A DNA stretch of 64,000 nucleotides from Acholoe squamosa (taxonomy: Eukaryota; Annelida; Polychaeta; Phyllodocida; Polynoidae): NCBI GenBank assembly GCA_949317995.1, contig OX439050.1, positions 620,001 through 684,000 of the forward strand, in the 5' to 3' direction. Shown here one piece after another: positions 41,407 through 53,990 of this stretch. The translations under genes were made by a program, and so were the position numbers. How positions within the stretch are numbered: position 1 is the stretch's first letter; the number at the start of each line of letters is the position of its first letter. A model generated the notes under the pieces. It did not search any database, was not told the DNA's origin, and was given only the letters and a program-made list of their open reading frames with translations.

Positions 41407-42750
41407 TCAGTAGTCGACGCAAAAGCAGATAGTACCGTCTTTCTTAGTGGTCATACACACAGGGCTGGACCAGGGACTCGAGCTTGGCACGATGACCCCT
41501 AAGTCCAACTGTTTACGTATTTCCTCTTCACAAATTAACTTCTTCTTAAGAGGAAGTCTACGATACGGGATCTTAAAAGGTTTCTCGTTGCCCACATCTA
41601 TGGTGTGCAACACCTTATCGGATCTACCCACCGGTCCTCCTTCCCTACCAAAAGCACTCTCGTACTTTTGTAGGAGTCTCGCCAGGCAATCCTTATCCTT
41701 CGTATCCTGTAGATCTGATTGATCAATCAGCTTTTTGAATTCTTTATCCAAGGGATGCTTACTAACGGGGTTTAGTGGTTTATTGAAATTAGCCTCGGCG
41801 ACGTGTTCAACCGAACTCATCCTACCCACTCTATCGCCTCGCTTCAAGTAGACCACCGAACCACTTCGGTTAGTCATGGGTAATACAGTCCAAGCTGCAT
41901 TAGCCACCAATGTATCCACTGAGTCCAACCCGATACTCGACAAATACACCGTATCGGGTTCGTAGACTCCAGTCTCATTCCTTTGGGCCATTGATCCCCC
42001 ACAAAGGACATCGCAAGTGGTACCCGGTGGGATCTTCACCGTGTGTATCACTGATGCAACCGAAGACACCTGTCTCAATACGCATGGGACATGCAAGCCA
42101 TACGGGTTCCGTATACTCATCATACCATGCCTCGGGTCCAAGACGGCCCCGTATAAGCTTGCAAAATCCAGTCCGAGGATTCCGTCATCACTAACCTCTG
42201 CTATAGTTGGCGAAAGAACAAATTCTTTGCCTCCTATACGGATAGGCATAAACGTCCTACCAAAAGTATGCATACTGCTTCCGTCGGCTGTGCAAGCATT
42301 TACCCCCGTTTTGAGGTTCTCATGGCTGCCGGCCACCGAGTCGAAGAATCTTTTAGACACACAGGAGTGGCTGGCTCCAGTATCCACTAAGAATTCTCCT
42401 ACCCGGCCTTCCACAGATATGGGTACATACCACCGTCTCCCCCCTAAAGAAGAGGGGTTACTGGTAAACTGGTGAAAGTCTCCCGAATCACCAAGATTCA
42501 ATCCGAGCCCTCTCAAAAATTCCAGACACGGATGACTTGGGGGAAGGCGTGTCCCACACACTTGGATCAACTCTTTGATCCATCCTTCCTCTCCCCCAGT
42601 GCGGCCACTCGCCTCCATATGCTCACTCCCATACACATAAGCACTAGGGTCCCGGCCGAGGTGCAGGAGTGCGCACCCACAGCCACCCGGCCTCCAGGTG
42701 TATTTGATTTGAAATCTTCCACCGGTTCGCCCCCGGTAGCATTTTGGCAT
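41407..42750 (-). pseudogene. pol: Element B Pol, protease and RT N-terminus (ends at in-frame TGA)
   Basis: Protease has LVDTGASHS near 42405. A helix with a conserved Cys precedes it, as in element A. RT begins near 41500 and stops at TGA 41409-41407, directly after the CVDY motif. Element A has CGA (Arg) at this codon, so the change fits CpG deamination. The frame differs by one from the frame entered by the -1 shift at 42806-42800 (open only to 42567), so there is a further frameshift between about 42750 and 42567. Confidence 0.85.
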
Positions 42751-42761
42751 TCGTTCTTCCT

Positions 42762-42806
42762 TGGGGTCATATCAGATGCCGTTGACACAACCCCCACTAG
42801 TTTTCC
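42762..42806 (-). promoter_or_regulatory. Element B gag-pol -1 frameshift cassette
   Basis: Gag ends G GAA AAC TAG: heptamer 42806-42800, stop 42799-42797. Immediately after the stop, 42796-42783 can pair with 42774-42762: 13 pairs, three of them G-U, with one bulged G and an 8-nt loop. Same design as element A, with a weaker stem. Confidence 0.68.
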
Positions 42807-44239
42807 ACCTCGGTGAAATCTACAGCGTTCTCCCTTCCTTCGCCGTTATCCTCGGCTTCGTAGAAGGCAGCCATTACCGGCTTAGCAGCGGTACATTCAG
42901 AAGAGTAGTGTCCCATGCGCTGACACCTGAAACACTTAACCGTTCGGCGATCCACTCTCGGTCTTTGCTGACTGGCTTGGAGGGCATCTGTAATTTTCTT
43001 ACACATATCCTCCATAAGTTTGGTCATATCCGGAGGTTGACCCTTCGCTTTATCAGTGCTTACGGGAGACCTGGAGGCATTCCCGTCAACTTTCGGGTTA
43101 TTCTTGACATCAGCTGATGGTCTAGAATCCCTTGGCTTGTTAAACGCCTTCCTTGGAATATACTTCCTACCTGAAGCATTTTTCCTCAGCTGCACCGAAC
43201 AGAAGGTGCCGTCCTCCTGTTCGAATTCAATCAGCTCAAAGTCGTCCGAGGTAGTGTTTGCCTCGGACTGCTGGACTACCGATGCTAGAGGAGCCGAGCC
43301 AGTGGCATTCGGTATGTCTCCCGCTAGCATGGTTCGCTTCTTCACGACCATATCTATACCATTAAATATGCCGTGCAATGTTATACCTTCTTTCCAGGCA
43401 TCTCTTGCAGCAATCTGCTCCTCTCGGTCTCTTAAACCCTTGACGAATTGGGTTATCAAATCGTCCATATACCAGTCCTGGTTTTCTGTACCGGGTCTGG
43501 CCTTGCTTAGCAGGGCATGTAGTTCCATACGGTATGCTCTGAAAGCTTCGTTAGGCTTCTGAGTACGTTTTTTAAAGCGGACCATCGGATCCTCCTTGAC
43601 CATGTTACATAACAGTCCGCTAGCAGATTCCACTAACTGCTCGAAACTCCCAACGAGGCCATACCAGGTCCGCCATTGCTCTACAGCCATGCGACCTGGC
43701 CCGCCTTTTAAACACCTTACCAGGTGCGGCTTGGCCTCGTATGGGGTCCACCCTTTACAATTCATCACGTCAATGAAATCTTCAAACCACTCTTTCCATG
43801 GCCGAGTACCATCATATTCTCTAGGGATAACGGCTACCCTTCGGGCAGAATTGTGAGCATACATCAATCTAGTGCATTGCTGTTTGCTCCATTCAATCGC
43901 CTCGGTTTCATTCAAGGTTCGATTGCCCCCTACACCACCGAAGCTCGTGTTGCCCGGTGGAGGTGGTGGCGGCGGCTGTGTATACGTCCACTGTGATCCA
44001 CTGTCGTTTGTATAGCCCGCACCACCCTGGGTAGGGCCGGTACCCGAGGTACTACTAGGGCCTGTGGTACCCGGAGCACTGCCCCCCCCTTGTGCGCCTT
44101 GGTAGCCGCCGTCGGAAGGCTGGTTTCCCGCTGGCTGACTGCCATCGTTCGATGGATTGGGTTGGCTGCTGTCATTACCAGCTCCCAACCCCACACTGTC
44201 GGTCGGATCCACTAGTCTCCGCACTACTGTCGGAGGCAT
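42797..44239 (-). pseudogene. gag: Element B Gag, capsid/zinc-knuckle part
   Basis: A Gly/Ser/Pro-rich segment is followed by a capsid-like core (near residues 135-290, with WKEWFEDFIDVMNCKGW) and a knuckle CFRCQRMGHYSSEC near 436. The knuckle spacing C-X2-C-X4-H-X4-C is normal. It lies in a different frame from the coiled-coil part, overlapping it at 44239-44175. In element A the two are one frame, so I call this a frameshift. Confidence 0.85.
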
Positions 44240-45719
44240 CCCGGGGTATATAGTCCGGGTCCAAATTGTGGACTATGGGGACTTCACTTATCCGGACTCT
44301 ACTAGTTCGGCCATGCTTATCTTGGGTTCTGATATAAACTCCCCCTTGATCTACATTCAGCGTCGCATTGTCATTGACAAAAGGATTATACTGCGGATGC
44401 TTCGGCGTAGAACAGGAGACTGGGTCACCCTGTTTAACGAACGTCGAGTTCAGGTTTGTATCCTTACTCACCGGAGGGGCATTCGCTTGCTCCTGCTCCT
44501 GTAAATAACTCTCAATAGCAGACTTATTTATTGTGAGGGTAGCTACATCTGTGGTCAGGTTTTGCTGTTCCTCCCTCAGCTGTGCGTTTTCTGATAAGAT
44601 TTCGGATCGAATCTTTTCATTTTCCGCCACAGCTCGGTTTCGTTCTTCTTGAGCGGCCAACGCCTCTCGCTTAAAAGTATCCTTAAGTAGGCGGTACTTT
44701 TCACCCTTCTCTTTCTGAGACCTCTGGTACTCATTGGTCTCTTTCCTGATTTCGGCTTGTTCCGAGGCCATTTTGGCCTCTGTCTCCGCCTTCCGGAGTT
44801 GAAGTTTCTTTAGCTTCTCCTCCATAGCATGCAACTCGGATTGTAGTCTGTTTACATCCCGGGCCTTAGCAACCTCCTCGGCTCTAGCCTTTTCAATTGC
44901 TCTGAGTCTATTGGCTTCCTCGAGTTCCAACTCGGCCAATCTTTTCTCTCTTTCTCGTTCATCTCTCTCCTTTCGCTCTAATTGGTGGGCTACGGAAGAT
45001 AGACGGTATTTCAGGTCGGATTCTTTTAGAATCGCCTCCTGCTCAACGGACCGTAATTTTCCGATCCGAGACTTAGTTTCCTCTTCTATTTTTAATTGGG
45101 CCGCCATGAATTGTTCATGTTGCCTCTTAGCCTGTAACTCTACCTGTTCTTTGGCTTTCAAATAGGCCGAGGTTGTTTTATACCCGGGGCCCATTCGACG
45201 TCCGTAAATTGACTTGCGGCTGCCTCCAGGGTTAAACATGGAGTCAGACAAGCCTTCGTCCAAAGATAGGCCTAGGTGATGTTTTTCCGAGTTTCTCGGT
45301 TCAGCATCCCGAGGCTTAGTGTTCGGATTTACTTTCGGGACCAGTGGGTCCGTCATGGCTTTACCATCGTCGCTGTCATGGCCCGACGATGTCATTAAAG
45401 GGGCTACCCCGTTTGCTCCCTCTGGTACCGCTCCCGAGGGGGTTGCAGTACGCTGCATAGGGCTTTGTGCTAATGGTGTATCCAAGCTGCTAGCCGAGCC
45501 CGCTGGTACAATAGGACCTAGCTGGCGTCTGCTAGTTATCACTTGGGACCAACCGCTTAAGTCCAAAGTTAAGGGTCTTAATACCCCCCTAAACAATCCT
45601 GTATCCGGTGCTCTCGTTTGAGGTGTACCCGGATACAGTTTTACGATGCCATCACGGGTGGCACCGTCCATCAGACTGGGTGTCGAGAAAACACTCTTGA
45701 CACCCTCTGGATTGTACAT
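44175..45719 (-). pseudogene. gag: Element B Gag, coiled-coil N-terminal part
   Basis: The first ATG is at 45719; the frame is open without ATG up to 45866. The sequence from about 45180 to 44480 is a long Glu/Lys/Arg/Gln-rich coiled coil comparable to element A. It ends at 44175 after drifting out of frame. Confidence 0.78.
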
Positions 45720-45869
45720 TTGTTGTTGACCGGGTTTCCAGTCTAACAACAGATGCTGGGATGTAAAGTCATCCTCTTCTAATCCCTCTAGCCCAGGGCT
45801 GGGGGGATCCGCTTCGGGTTTCCCGAGGCTTTCGGCCAATGTGGCCGCGCACCACCCCCGAACCAACTG

Positions 45870-45881
45870 GTCACGGCACCA
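45870..45881 (-). other. Element B primer binding site, tRNA-His type
   Basis: TGGTGCCGTGAC, identical to element A over the site and the next five bases, one base after the 5' LTR. Confidence 0.8.
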
Positions 45882-45882
45882 G

Positions 45883-46166
45883 TGTAATGGTTCGTATCGA
45901 CTTATATGTTGGGTGGCTCTTTGGCTCGCTTACCACTAGATATACCAACACAACACGAGTAGTTCGGGTTGGGCAAAGCCCCAGAAACCCCTACCTCTCG
46001 GGTAGGACTTTATTCAACTTGGTCAGTAGCTTATGTTGAGCGTCTGGACTGGACCAACGAGGTATAGCAAGGCGACACCTAGCTGGCATTGAAGGAACAA
46101 GCACCACACGACCACGTCTCTCGGATGAACGGCACTAATATATATACGACGATACCGGCCCCTACA
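45883..46166 (-). repeat. Element B 5' LTR (284 bp, with 80-bp internal deletion)
   Basis: Same ends as 33573-33936. The 80 bp present in the 3' copy are missing between GGACTGGA and CCAACGAGG. The intact copy has a short CCA repeat at both break ends, consistent with deletion through microhomology. About four other substitutions are seen. Confidence 0.93.
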
Positions 46167-49100
46167 CCACCATCAATTCATCAATTCAGCTGTTTTCACA
46201 GACTTCACCCCCTTTGACCAGTGGACATCTACTGAAAGAAAGGGTGTTTTAAACCATTTCAGACTTCCCCATCAACTCCTCAATTTAGCTGTTTTCACAG
46301 ACTTTATCTCATTTGAAGTGTCCTTTTGGTCATTTCTACATTCTCATCAACTCCTCATTTCAGCTGCTTTCACAGACTTCATCCCTATTGGCCAGTGGGA
46401 CATAAATGGAAGAAAGGCTGCTTTTGGGCCATTTCAGAATTCCCCATCAACTCCTCAAATCAGCTGTTTTCACAGACTTCATCTCACTTGAAGCATACTT
46501 TTGGCCATTTCTAAATTCCCCATCAACTCCTCAAATCAGCTGTTTTCACAGACTCAATCTCATTTGAAGCTCACTTAAAGCATACTTTTGGCCAATTCTA
46601 AATACCCCATCAACTCCTCAAATCAGCTGTTTTCACAGACTTCATCTCACTTGAAAGATTCTTTTGGCCATTTCTAAATTCTCAATCAACTCCTCAAATA
46701 AACTGTTTGCACACACTTCATCTCACTTAAGCATACTTTTGGCCATTTCAAAATTCCCCATGAACTCCTCAAATCAGGCATTTTACAGACTTCATCTCAC
46801 TTGAAGCATACTTTTGGCCATTTCTAAATTCCCTATCAACTCCTCAAATCACCTGTTTTCACAGACTTCATCTCACTTGAAGCATACTTTTTGACCATTT
46901 CTAAATTCCCATCAAATCCTCAAATCAGGTGTTTTCACAAACTTCATCCCACTTGGCCAGTGGGGCATAAATGGAAGAAATGCTGTTTTGGGGCCATTTC
47001 AAATGCGCCATCAATTCCTCAATTCAGCTGTTTTCACAGACTTCACCCCCTTTGACCAGTGGACATCTAGGGAAAGAAAGGGTGTTTTAAACCATTTCAG
47101 ACTTCCCCATCAACTCCTCAATTCAGCTGTTTTCACAGACTTCATCTCATTTGAAGTGTCCTTTTGGTCATTTCTAAATTCTCATCAACTCCTCATTTCA
47201 GCTGCTTTCACAGACTTCATCCCAATTGGCCAGTGGGACATAAATGGAAGAAAGGCTGCTTTTGGGCCATTTCAGAATTCCCCATCAACTCCTCAAATCA
47301 GCTGTTTTCACAGACTTCATCTCACTTGAAGCATACTTTTGGCCATTTCTAAATACCCCATCAACTCCTCAAATCAGCTGTTTTCACAGACTTCATCTCA
47401 CTTGAAGCATACTTTTGGCCATTTCTAAATTCCCCATCAACTCCTCAAATCAGCTGTTTTCACAGACTTCACCCCCTTTGGCCAGTGGACATCTACTGAA
47501 AGAAACGGTGTTTTAAACCATTTCAGAATTCCCCATCAACTCCTCAAATCAGCTGTTTTCACAGACTTCATCTCACTTGAATCATACTTTTGCCCATTTC
47601 TAAATTCCCCATCAACTCCTCAAATCACCTGTTTTCACAGACTTCATCTCACTTGAAGCATACTTTTGGCCATTTCTAAATTCCCCATCAACTCCTCAAA
47701 TCACCTGTTTTCACAGACTTCATCTCACTTGAAGCATACTTTTGGGCCTTTTCTAAATTCACATCAAATCCTCAAATCAGGTGTTTTCACAAACTTCATC
47801 CCACTTGGCCAGTGGATGTCTACTGAAATAAAGGGTGTTTTGGACCATTTCAGACTTCCCCATCAACTCCTCAATTCAGCTGTTTTCACAGACTTCATCT
47901 CATTTGAAGTGTCCTTTTGGTCATTTCTAAATTCCCATCAATTCCTCATTTCAGCTGCTTTCACAGACTTCATCCCAATTGGCCAGTGGGACATAAATGG
48001 AAGAAAGGCTGCTTTTGGGCCATTTCAGAATTCCCCATCAACTCCTCAAATCAGCTGTTTTCACAGACTTTATCTCACTTGAAGCATACTTTTGGGCCAT
48101 TTCTAAATTCCCCATCAACTCCTCAAATCAGCTGTTTTCACAGACTCAATCTCATTTGAAGCTCACTTGAAGCATACTTTTGGCTATTTCTAAATACCCC
48201 ATCAACTCCTCAAATCAGCTGTTTTCTCAGACTTCATCTCACTTGTAGCATTCTTTTGGCCATTTCTAAGTTCTCAATCAACTCCTCAAATAAACTGTTT
48301 GCACACACTTCATCTCACTTAAGCATACTTTTGGCCATTTCAAAATTCCCCATGAACTCCTCAAATCAGGCATTTTACAGACTTCATCTCACTTGAAGCA
48401 TACTTTTGGCCATTTCTAAATTCCCCATCAACTCCTCAAATCACCTGTTTTCACAGACTTCATCTCACTTGAAGCATACTTTTTGGCCATTTCTAAATTC
48501 CCATCAAATCCTCAAATCAGGTGTTTTCACAAACTTCATCCCACTTGGCCAGTGGGGCATAAATGGAAGAAATGCTGTTTTTGGGCCATTTCAAATGCCC
48601 CATCAATTTCTCAATTCAGCTGTTTTCACAGACTTCACCCCCTTTGACCAGTGGACATCTACTGAAAGAAAGGGTGTTTTAAACCATTTCAGACTTCCCC
48701 ATCAACTCCTCAATTCAGCTGTTTTCACAGACTTCATCTCATTTGAAGTGTCCTTTTGGTCATTTCTAAATTCTCATCAACTCCTTATTTCAGCTGCTTT
48801 CACAGACTTCATCCCAATTGGCCAGTGGGACATAAATGGAAGAAAGGCTGCTTTTGGGCCATTTCAGAATTCCCCATCAACTCCTCAAATCAGCTGTTTT
48901 CACAGACTTCATCTTACTTGAAGCATACTTTTTGCCATTTCTAAATTTCCCATCAACTCCTCAAATCAGCTGTTTTCACAGACTCAATCTCATTTGAAGC
49001 TCACTTGAAGCATACTTTTGGCCATTTCTAAATACCCCATCAACTCCTCAAATCAGCTGTTTTCACAGACTTCATCTCACTTGAAGCATTCTTTTGGCCA

Positions 49101-51060
49101 TTTCTAAATTCTCAATCAACTCCTCAAATAAACTGTTTGCACACACTTCATCTCACTTCAGCATACTTTTGGCCATTTCAAAATTCCCCATCAACTCCTC
49201 AAATCAGGCATTTTACAGACTTCATCTCACTTGAAGCATACTTTTGGCCATTTCTAAATTCCCCATCAACTCCTCAAATCACCTGTTTTCACAGACTTCA
49301 TCTCACTTGAAGCATACTTTTGGCCATTTCTAAATTCCCCATCAACTCCTCAAATCACCTGTTTTCACAGACTTCATCTCACTTGAAGCATACTTTTGGC
49401 CATTTCTAAATTCCCCATCAACTCCTCAAATCACCTGTTTTCACAGACTTCATCTCACTTGAAGCATACTTTTGGCCATTTCTAAATTCCCCATCAACTC
49501 CTCAAATCACCTGTTTTCACAGACTTCATCTCACTTGAAGCATACTTTTGGGCCTTTCTAAATTCCCATCAAATCCTCAAATCAGGTGTTTACACAAACT
49601 TCATCCCACTTGGCCAGTGGATGTCTACTGAAATAAAGGGTGTTTTGGACCATTTCAGACTTCCCTATCAACTTCTCAATTCACCTGTTTTCACAGACTT
49701 CATCTCACTTGAAGCATACTTTTGGCCATTTCTAAATTCCCCATCAACTCCTCAAATCACCTGTTTTCACAGACTTCATCTCACTTGAAGCATACTTTTG
49801 GCCATTTCTAAATTCCCCATCAACTCCTCAAATCACCTGTTTTCACAGACTTCATCTCACTTGAAGCATACTTTTGGGCCTTTCTAAATTCCCATCAAAT
49901 CCTCAAATCAGGTGTTTACACAAACTTCATCCCACTTGGCCAGTGGATGTCTACTGAAATAAAGGGTGTTTTGGACCATTTCAGACTTCCCCATCAACTT
50001 CTCAATTCAGCTGTTTTCACAGACTTCATCTCATTTGAAGTGTCCTTTTGGTCATTTCTAAATTCCCATCAACTCCTCATTTCAGCTGCTTTCACAGACT
50101 TCATCCCAATTGGCCAGTGGGACATAAATGGAAGAAAGGCTGCTTTTGGGCCATTTCAGAATTCCCCATCAACTCCTCAAATCAGCTGTTTTCACAGACT
50201 TCATCTCACTTGAAGCATACTTTTGGGCCATTTCTAAATTCCCCATCAACTCCTCAAATCAGCTGTTTTCACAGACTCAATCTCATTTGAAGCTCACTTG
50301 AAGCATACTTTTGGCTATTTCTAAATACCCCATCAACTCCTCAAATCAGCTGTTTTCTCAGACTTCATCTCACTTGTAGCATTCTTTTGGCCATTTCTAA
50401 GTTCTCAATCAACTCCTCAAATAAACTGTTTGCACACACTTCATCACACTTAAGCATACTTTTGGCCATTTCAAAATTCTCCATGAACTCCTCAAATCAG
50501 GCATTTTACAGACTTCATCTCACTTGAAGCATACTTTTGGCCATTTCTAAATTCCCCATCAACTCCTCAAATCACCTGTTTTCACAGACTTCATCTCACT
50601 TGAAGCATACTTTTTGGCCATTTCTAAATTCCCATCAAATCCTCAAATCAGGTGTTTTCACAAACTTCATCCCACTTGGCCAGTGGGGCATAAATGGAAG
50701 AAATGCTGTTTTTGGGCCATTTCAAATGCCCCATCAATTTCTCAATTCAGCTGTTTTCACAGACTTCACCCCCTTTGACCAGTGGACATCTACTGAAAGA
50801 AAGGGTGTTTTAAACCATTTCAGACTTCCCCATTAACTCCTCAATTCAGCTGTTTTCACAGACTTCCTCTCATTTGAAGTGTCCTTTTGGTCATTTCTAA
50901 ATTCTCATCAACTCTTCATTTCAGCTGCTTTCACAGACTTCATCCCAATTGGCCAGTGGGACATTTAAAAATGGAAGAAAGGCTGCTTTTGGGCCATTTC
51001 AGAATTCCCCATCAACTCCTAAAATCAGCTGTTTTCACAGACTTCATCTCACTTGAAGCA
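46167..51060. repeat. Satellite array, orientation 2, continued
   Basis: Resumes at the monomer interrupted by element B. It contains both monomer types and long repeated blocks (the GGATGTCTACTGAAATAAAGG block recurs near 47814, 49617 and 49943), and several identical 76-bp monomers in a row at about 49224-49540. Short ORFs here are artefacts of the repeat. Confidence 0.95.
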
Positions 51061-52800
51061 TGATTTTGGCCATTTCTAAATTTTTGTCTAAATTTTCTAG
51101 TGGGGTGAAACATCCAAAGGCGAATCACTGGCAGATGCAAGTAACCTCTGACAGGTACGGTTGGCGCAACATAGCAGGCCTCTGTGCTTGGATGGTTGTG
51201 ACAGTCAGTGGCGAGGGTGGGGCCACTGGCATCGTATTTATGATTTCCCTTTTTCACAGCCTTGTTTGAACACCTCGTCAAGAGGAGTTGCCTTTCGTCG
51301 TGCTTTATTTCTTGAGCACCCTTGGGTCTAGAGTGATTCAAGCACTCTTTAATGATCAGGCCTGCATTGTGTATGTACACGATGTAGCACCGTGAGGATA
51401 TACACCTTTGACTGTTCTTGCAACAAACAGTGAGTGCTTATGCGCTATTTTTATTTTTTTGTATATCCGGTGCCTCGGGAGAGCCAGGGTAGTCGGTCCG
51501 CTGTGGAGGGTTCGGGCTGGTTAGGTGTACGTCACAAAGCTCCTTTCACTGGCTGTTTCCTTCATATGTGGTAGGATCGACTCTTATTTGATTTGGCTAT
51601 TTTATGTTCATCCAAATTCCATTAGCCTTTGCATGGAAACTTGAAGCGGTTGGGAACCGAGAATGCTGATCTGTGGCTTTGGGTCCTGCAGAGGCTGGTT
51701 GGGTGTACGTCACAAAGCTCCTTTCACTGGCTTCTTCACCTCGACAGTGTTGGTTGTTGCAGAACGATGCGAAACGGCACAGATCCTTTCTCGGTTCTTG
51801 CGCCAATTCTTGGTGCAGAAGTGCATTGGCTGGACCGGTACGGTGGACGCAACATAGCAGGCCTCTGCGCTTGGTTGGTTACGACAGCCAGTGGCGAGGG
51901 TGGGGCCACTGGAATTTTTTTTTGAGATAAAGAACACTTTTGGCCATTTTTGTCTAAATTTCTAGTGGGGTGAAACATCCAAAGGCGAATTGCTGGCAGA
52001 TGCAAGTAACCTCGGAACGGGGCGGTGGGCGCAACATAGCAGGCCTCTGTGCTTGGATGGTTGTGACAGTCAGTGGCGAGGGTGGGGCCACTGGCATCGT
52101 ATTTATGATTTCCCTTTTTCACAGCCTTGTTTGAACACCTCGTCAAGAGGAGTTGCCTTTTGTCGTGCTTTTTTTTTTTGAGCACCCGTGGGTCTAGAGT
52201 GATTCAAGTACTCTTTAATGATCAGGCCTGCATCGTGTATGTACACGATGTAGCACCGTGAGGATATACACCTTTGACTGTTCTTGCAACAAACAGTGAA
52301 TGCTTATGCACTATTTTTATTTTTTTGTATATCCGGTGCCTCGGGAGAGCCAGGGTAGTCGGTCCGCTGTGGAGGGTTCGGGCTGGTTAGGTGTAAGTCA
52401 CAAAGCTCCTTTCACTGGCTGTTTCCTTCATATGTGGTAGGATTGACTCTTATTTGCTTTAGCTATTTTATGTTCATCCAAATTCCATTAGCCTTTGCAT
52501 GGAAACTTGAAGCGGTGGGGAACTGAGAATGCTGATCTGTGGCTTCGGGTCGTGCAGAGGTTGGTTGGGCGTACGTCACAAAGCTCCTTTCACTGGCTTC
52601 TTCACCTCGACAGTGTTGTTTGTTGCAGAATGATGCGAAACGGCACAGATCCTTTCTCGGTTCTTGCGCCAATTCTTGGTGCAGAAGTGCATTGGCTGGA
52701 CTGGTACAGTGGACGCAACATAGCAGGCCTCTGCGCTTGGTTGGTTGCGACAGCCAGTGGCGAGGGTGGGGCCACTGGAATATTTTTTTAAAGATCTCTT
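51061..52800 (+). repeat. Two tandem copies of repeat unit X (about 865 bp each)
   Basis: The segment starting TTTTTGTCTAAATTT...GTGGGGTGAAACATCC recurs about 865 bp apart (51119 versus 51983). Each copy carries two hairpin modules. An inverted copy is at 30781-31530. The unit is not assignable to a known transposon class from sequence alone. Confidence 0.85.
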
Positions 52801-53440
52801 TCGGCCATTTTCTCTAAATTTAGATAATATCAATTTTGGCCATTTTTTTTCAAAATTTAGATGCAATCTATTTCGGCCAATTTTTTTCTCTCAAAATTTC
52901 CAGTACAGGATGAATTTTTTTGAAGGTAGCACAAAGTGCGTCCAGTACAGGATGCTTCTTTGTAAGATAGCATATAATAACATAGTGTGTCTCATTGTGA
53001 TATGACATGTCTAATGCACAAACTTCTTTTTCAGCTGTCAGGTATGTACGGTGGGCGCAACATAGCAGATCTCTGCGCTTGGTTGGTTGCGACAGCCAGT
53101 GGCGAGGGTGGGGCCACTGGAATTTTTTTTTGAGATAAAGATCACCTTCGGCCATTTTTGTCTAAATTTCAAGACAGGTGAAACATCCAAAGGCATCCTG
53201 CTGGCAGATGTAAGTAACCAATTTCATCACCATCACGTCATCACTTCACACATCATCATTGCATTTGGGGATTTTCTTAACCATGTGTCCAGTACAGGAT
53301 GCATTCATATTGTGATATAACATGTCTAATCCATTACCTTCCTTTTCAGCTGTCAAGTATGTACGCAGGACGCAACATAGCAGGCCTATGCGCTTGGTTG
53401 GTTGTGACAGCCAGTGGTGAGGGTGGGGCCACTGGCAATC
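52801..53440 (+). repeat. Partial, diverged copies of repeat unit X
   Basis: Two further hairpin modules (53046-53121 and 53362-53436), each preceded by a pyrimidine-rich TTTTCAGCTGTCA segment, with T-rich spacers. Confidence 0.75.
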
Positions 53441-53569
53441 TGTTTCCTACATGTTTCTATCCACTCTTATGTGTTTGAATGTTGTGCCGTCCTGTGTTTT
53501 ACCATGGTTATCTCGTGTAGAATGGCAGGCTAAAGAGAAAAAAGACATGGAAAGGAATCATCATTGTCA

Positions 53570-53670
53570 TTATCAGTGGAAGGACTACACACACACTATA
53601 TGGATACTTAGCTTCATCATCATTGTCATTATCACTGGAAGGACTACACACATACTACATGGAAACTTAG
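53570..53670. repeat. Two tandem copies of an about 60-bp sequence
   Basis: ATCATTGTCATTATCA-type segment with GGAAGGACTACACACA, repeated once. Confidence 0.8.
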
Positions 53671-53689
53671 CTTCTTAGAATAGGTAGGG

Positions 53690-53990
53690 AACCAAACACA
53701 CTTAGCTTCTTAGTGTAGGCAGGCATTTAGCTTCTTAGAGTAGGCAGTCATACAAACACACTTGGCTTCTTAGAGTAGGCAGGCATACAAACACACTTAG
53801 CTTCTTAGAGTAGGCAGGCATATGACATACTTAGCTTCTTAGAGTAGGCAGGCATGCAAACACACTTAGCTTCTTAGAGTAGGCAGGCATATGACATACT
53901 TAGCTTCTTAGAGTAGGCAGGCATACAAACACACTTAGCTTCTTAGAGTAGGCAGGCATATACACACTTAGCTTCTTAGAGTAGGTAGGG
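53690..53990. repeat. Minisatellite, about 35-bp units
   Basis: About eight units of CTTAGCTTCTTAGAGTAGGC followed by a variable AGGCATACAAACA or AGGCATATGACATA spacer. Two more units occur at 54185-54245. Confidence 0.93.

Larger units (their letters stand above)
33573..46166 (-). mobile_element. Element B: Ty3/Gypsy relative of element A, inserted in satellite, degenerate
   Basis: On the minus strand: 5' LTR (45883-46166), PBS, Gag in two frames, protease/RT, RT/RNase H/integrase, ORF3 in three pieces, 3' LTR (33573-33936). Gene order, PBS, AT-hook tail and ORF3 match element A. The same satellite monomer is interrupted on both sides, though the target duplication is not clean. Five lesions are visible: frameshifts in gag, before protease and in ORF3, and in-frame TGAs in RT and ORF3. 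The LTRs differ at about four positions over 284 bp plus one 80-bp deletion. Confidence 0.95.

Noticed and set aside
51220-51230. Hairpin module as a hammerhead ribozyme
   Set aside because: The CTGATGA and GAAA core motifs are missing.
53690-53990. Regular 35-bp repeats as a CRISPR array
   Set aside because: Units are contiguous with no unique spacers, the genome is eukaryotic and no cas genes exist.
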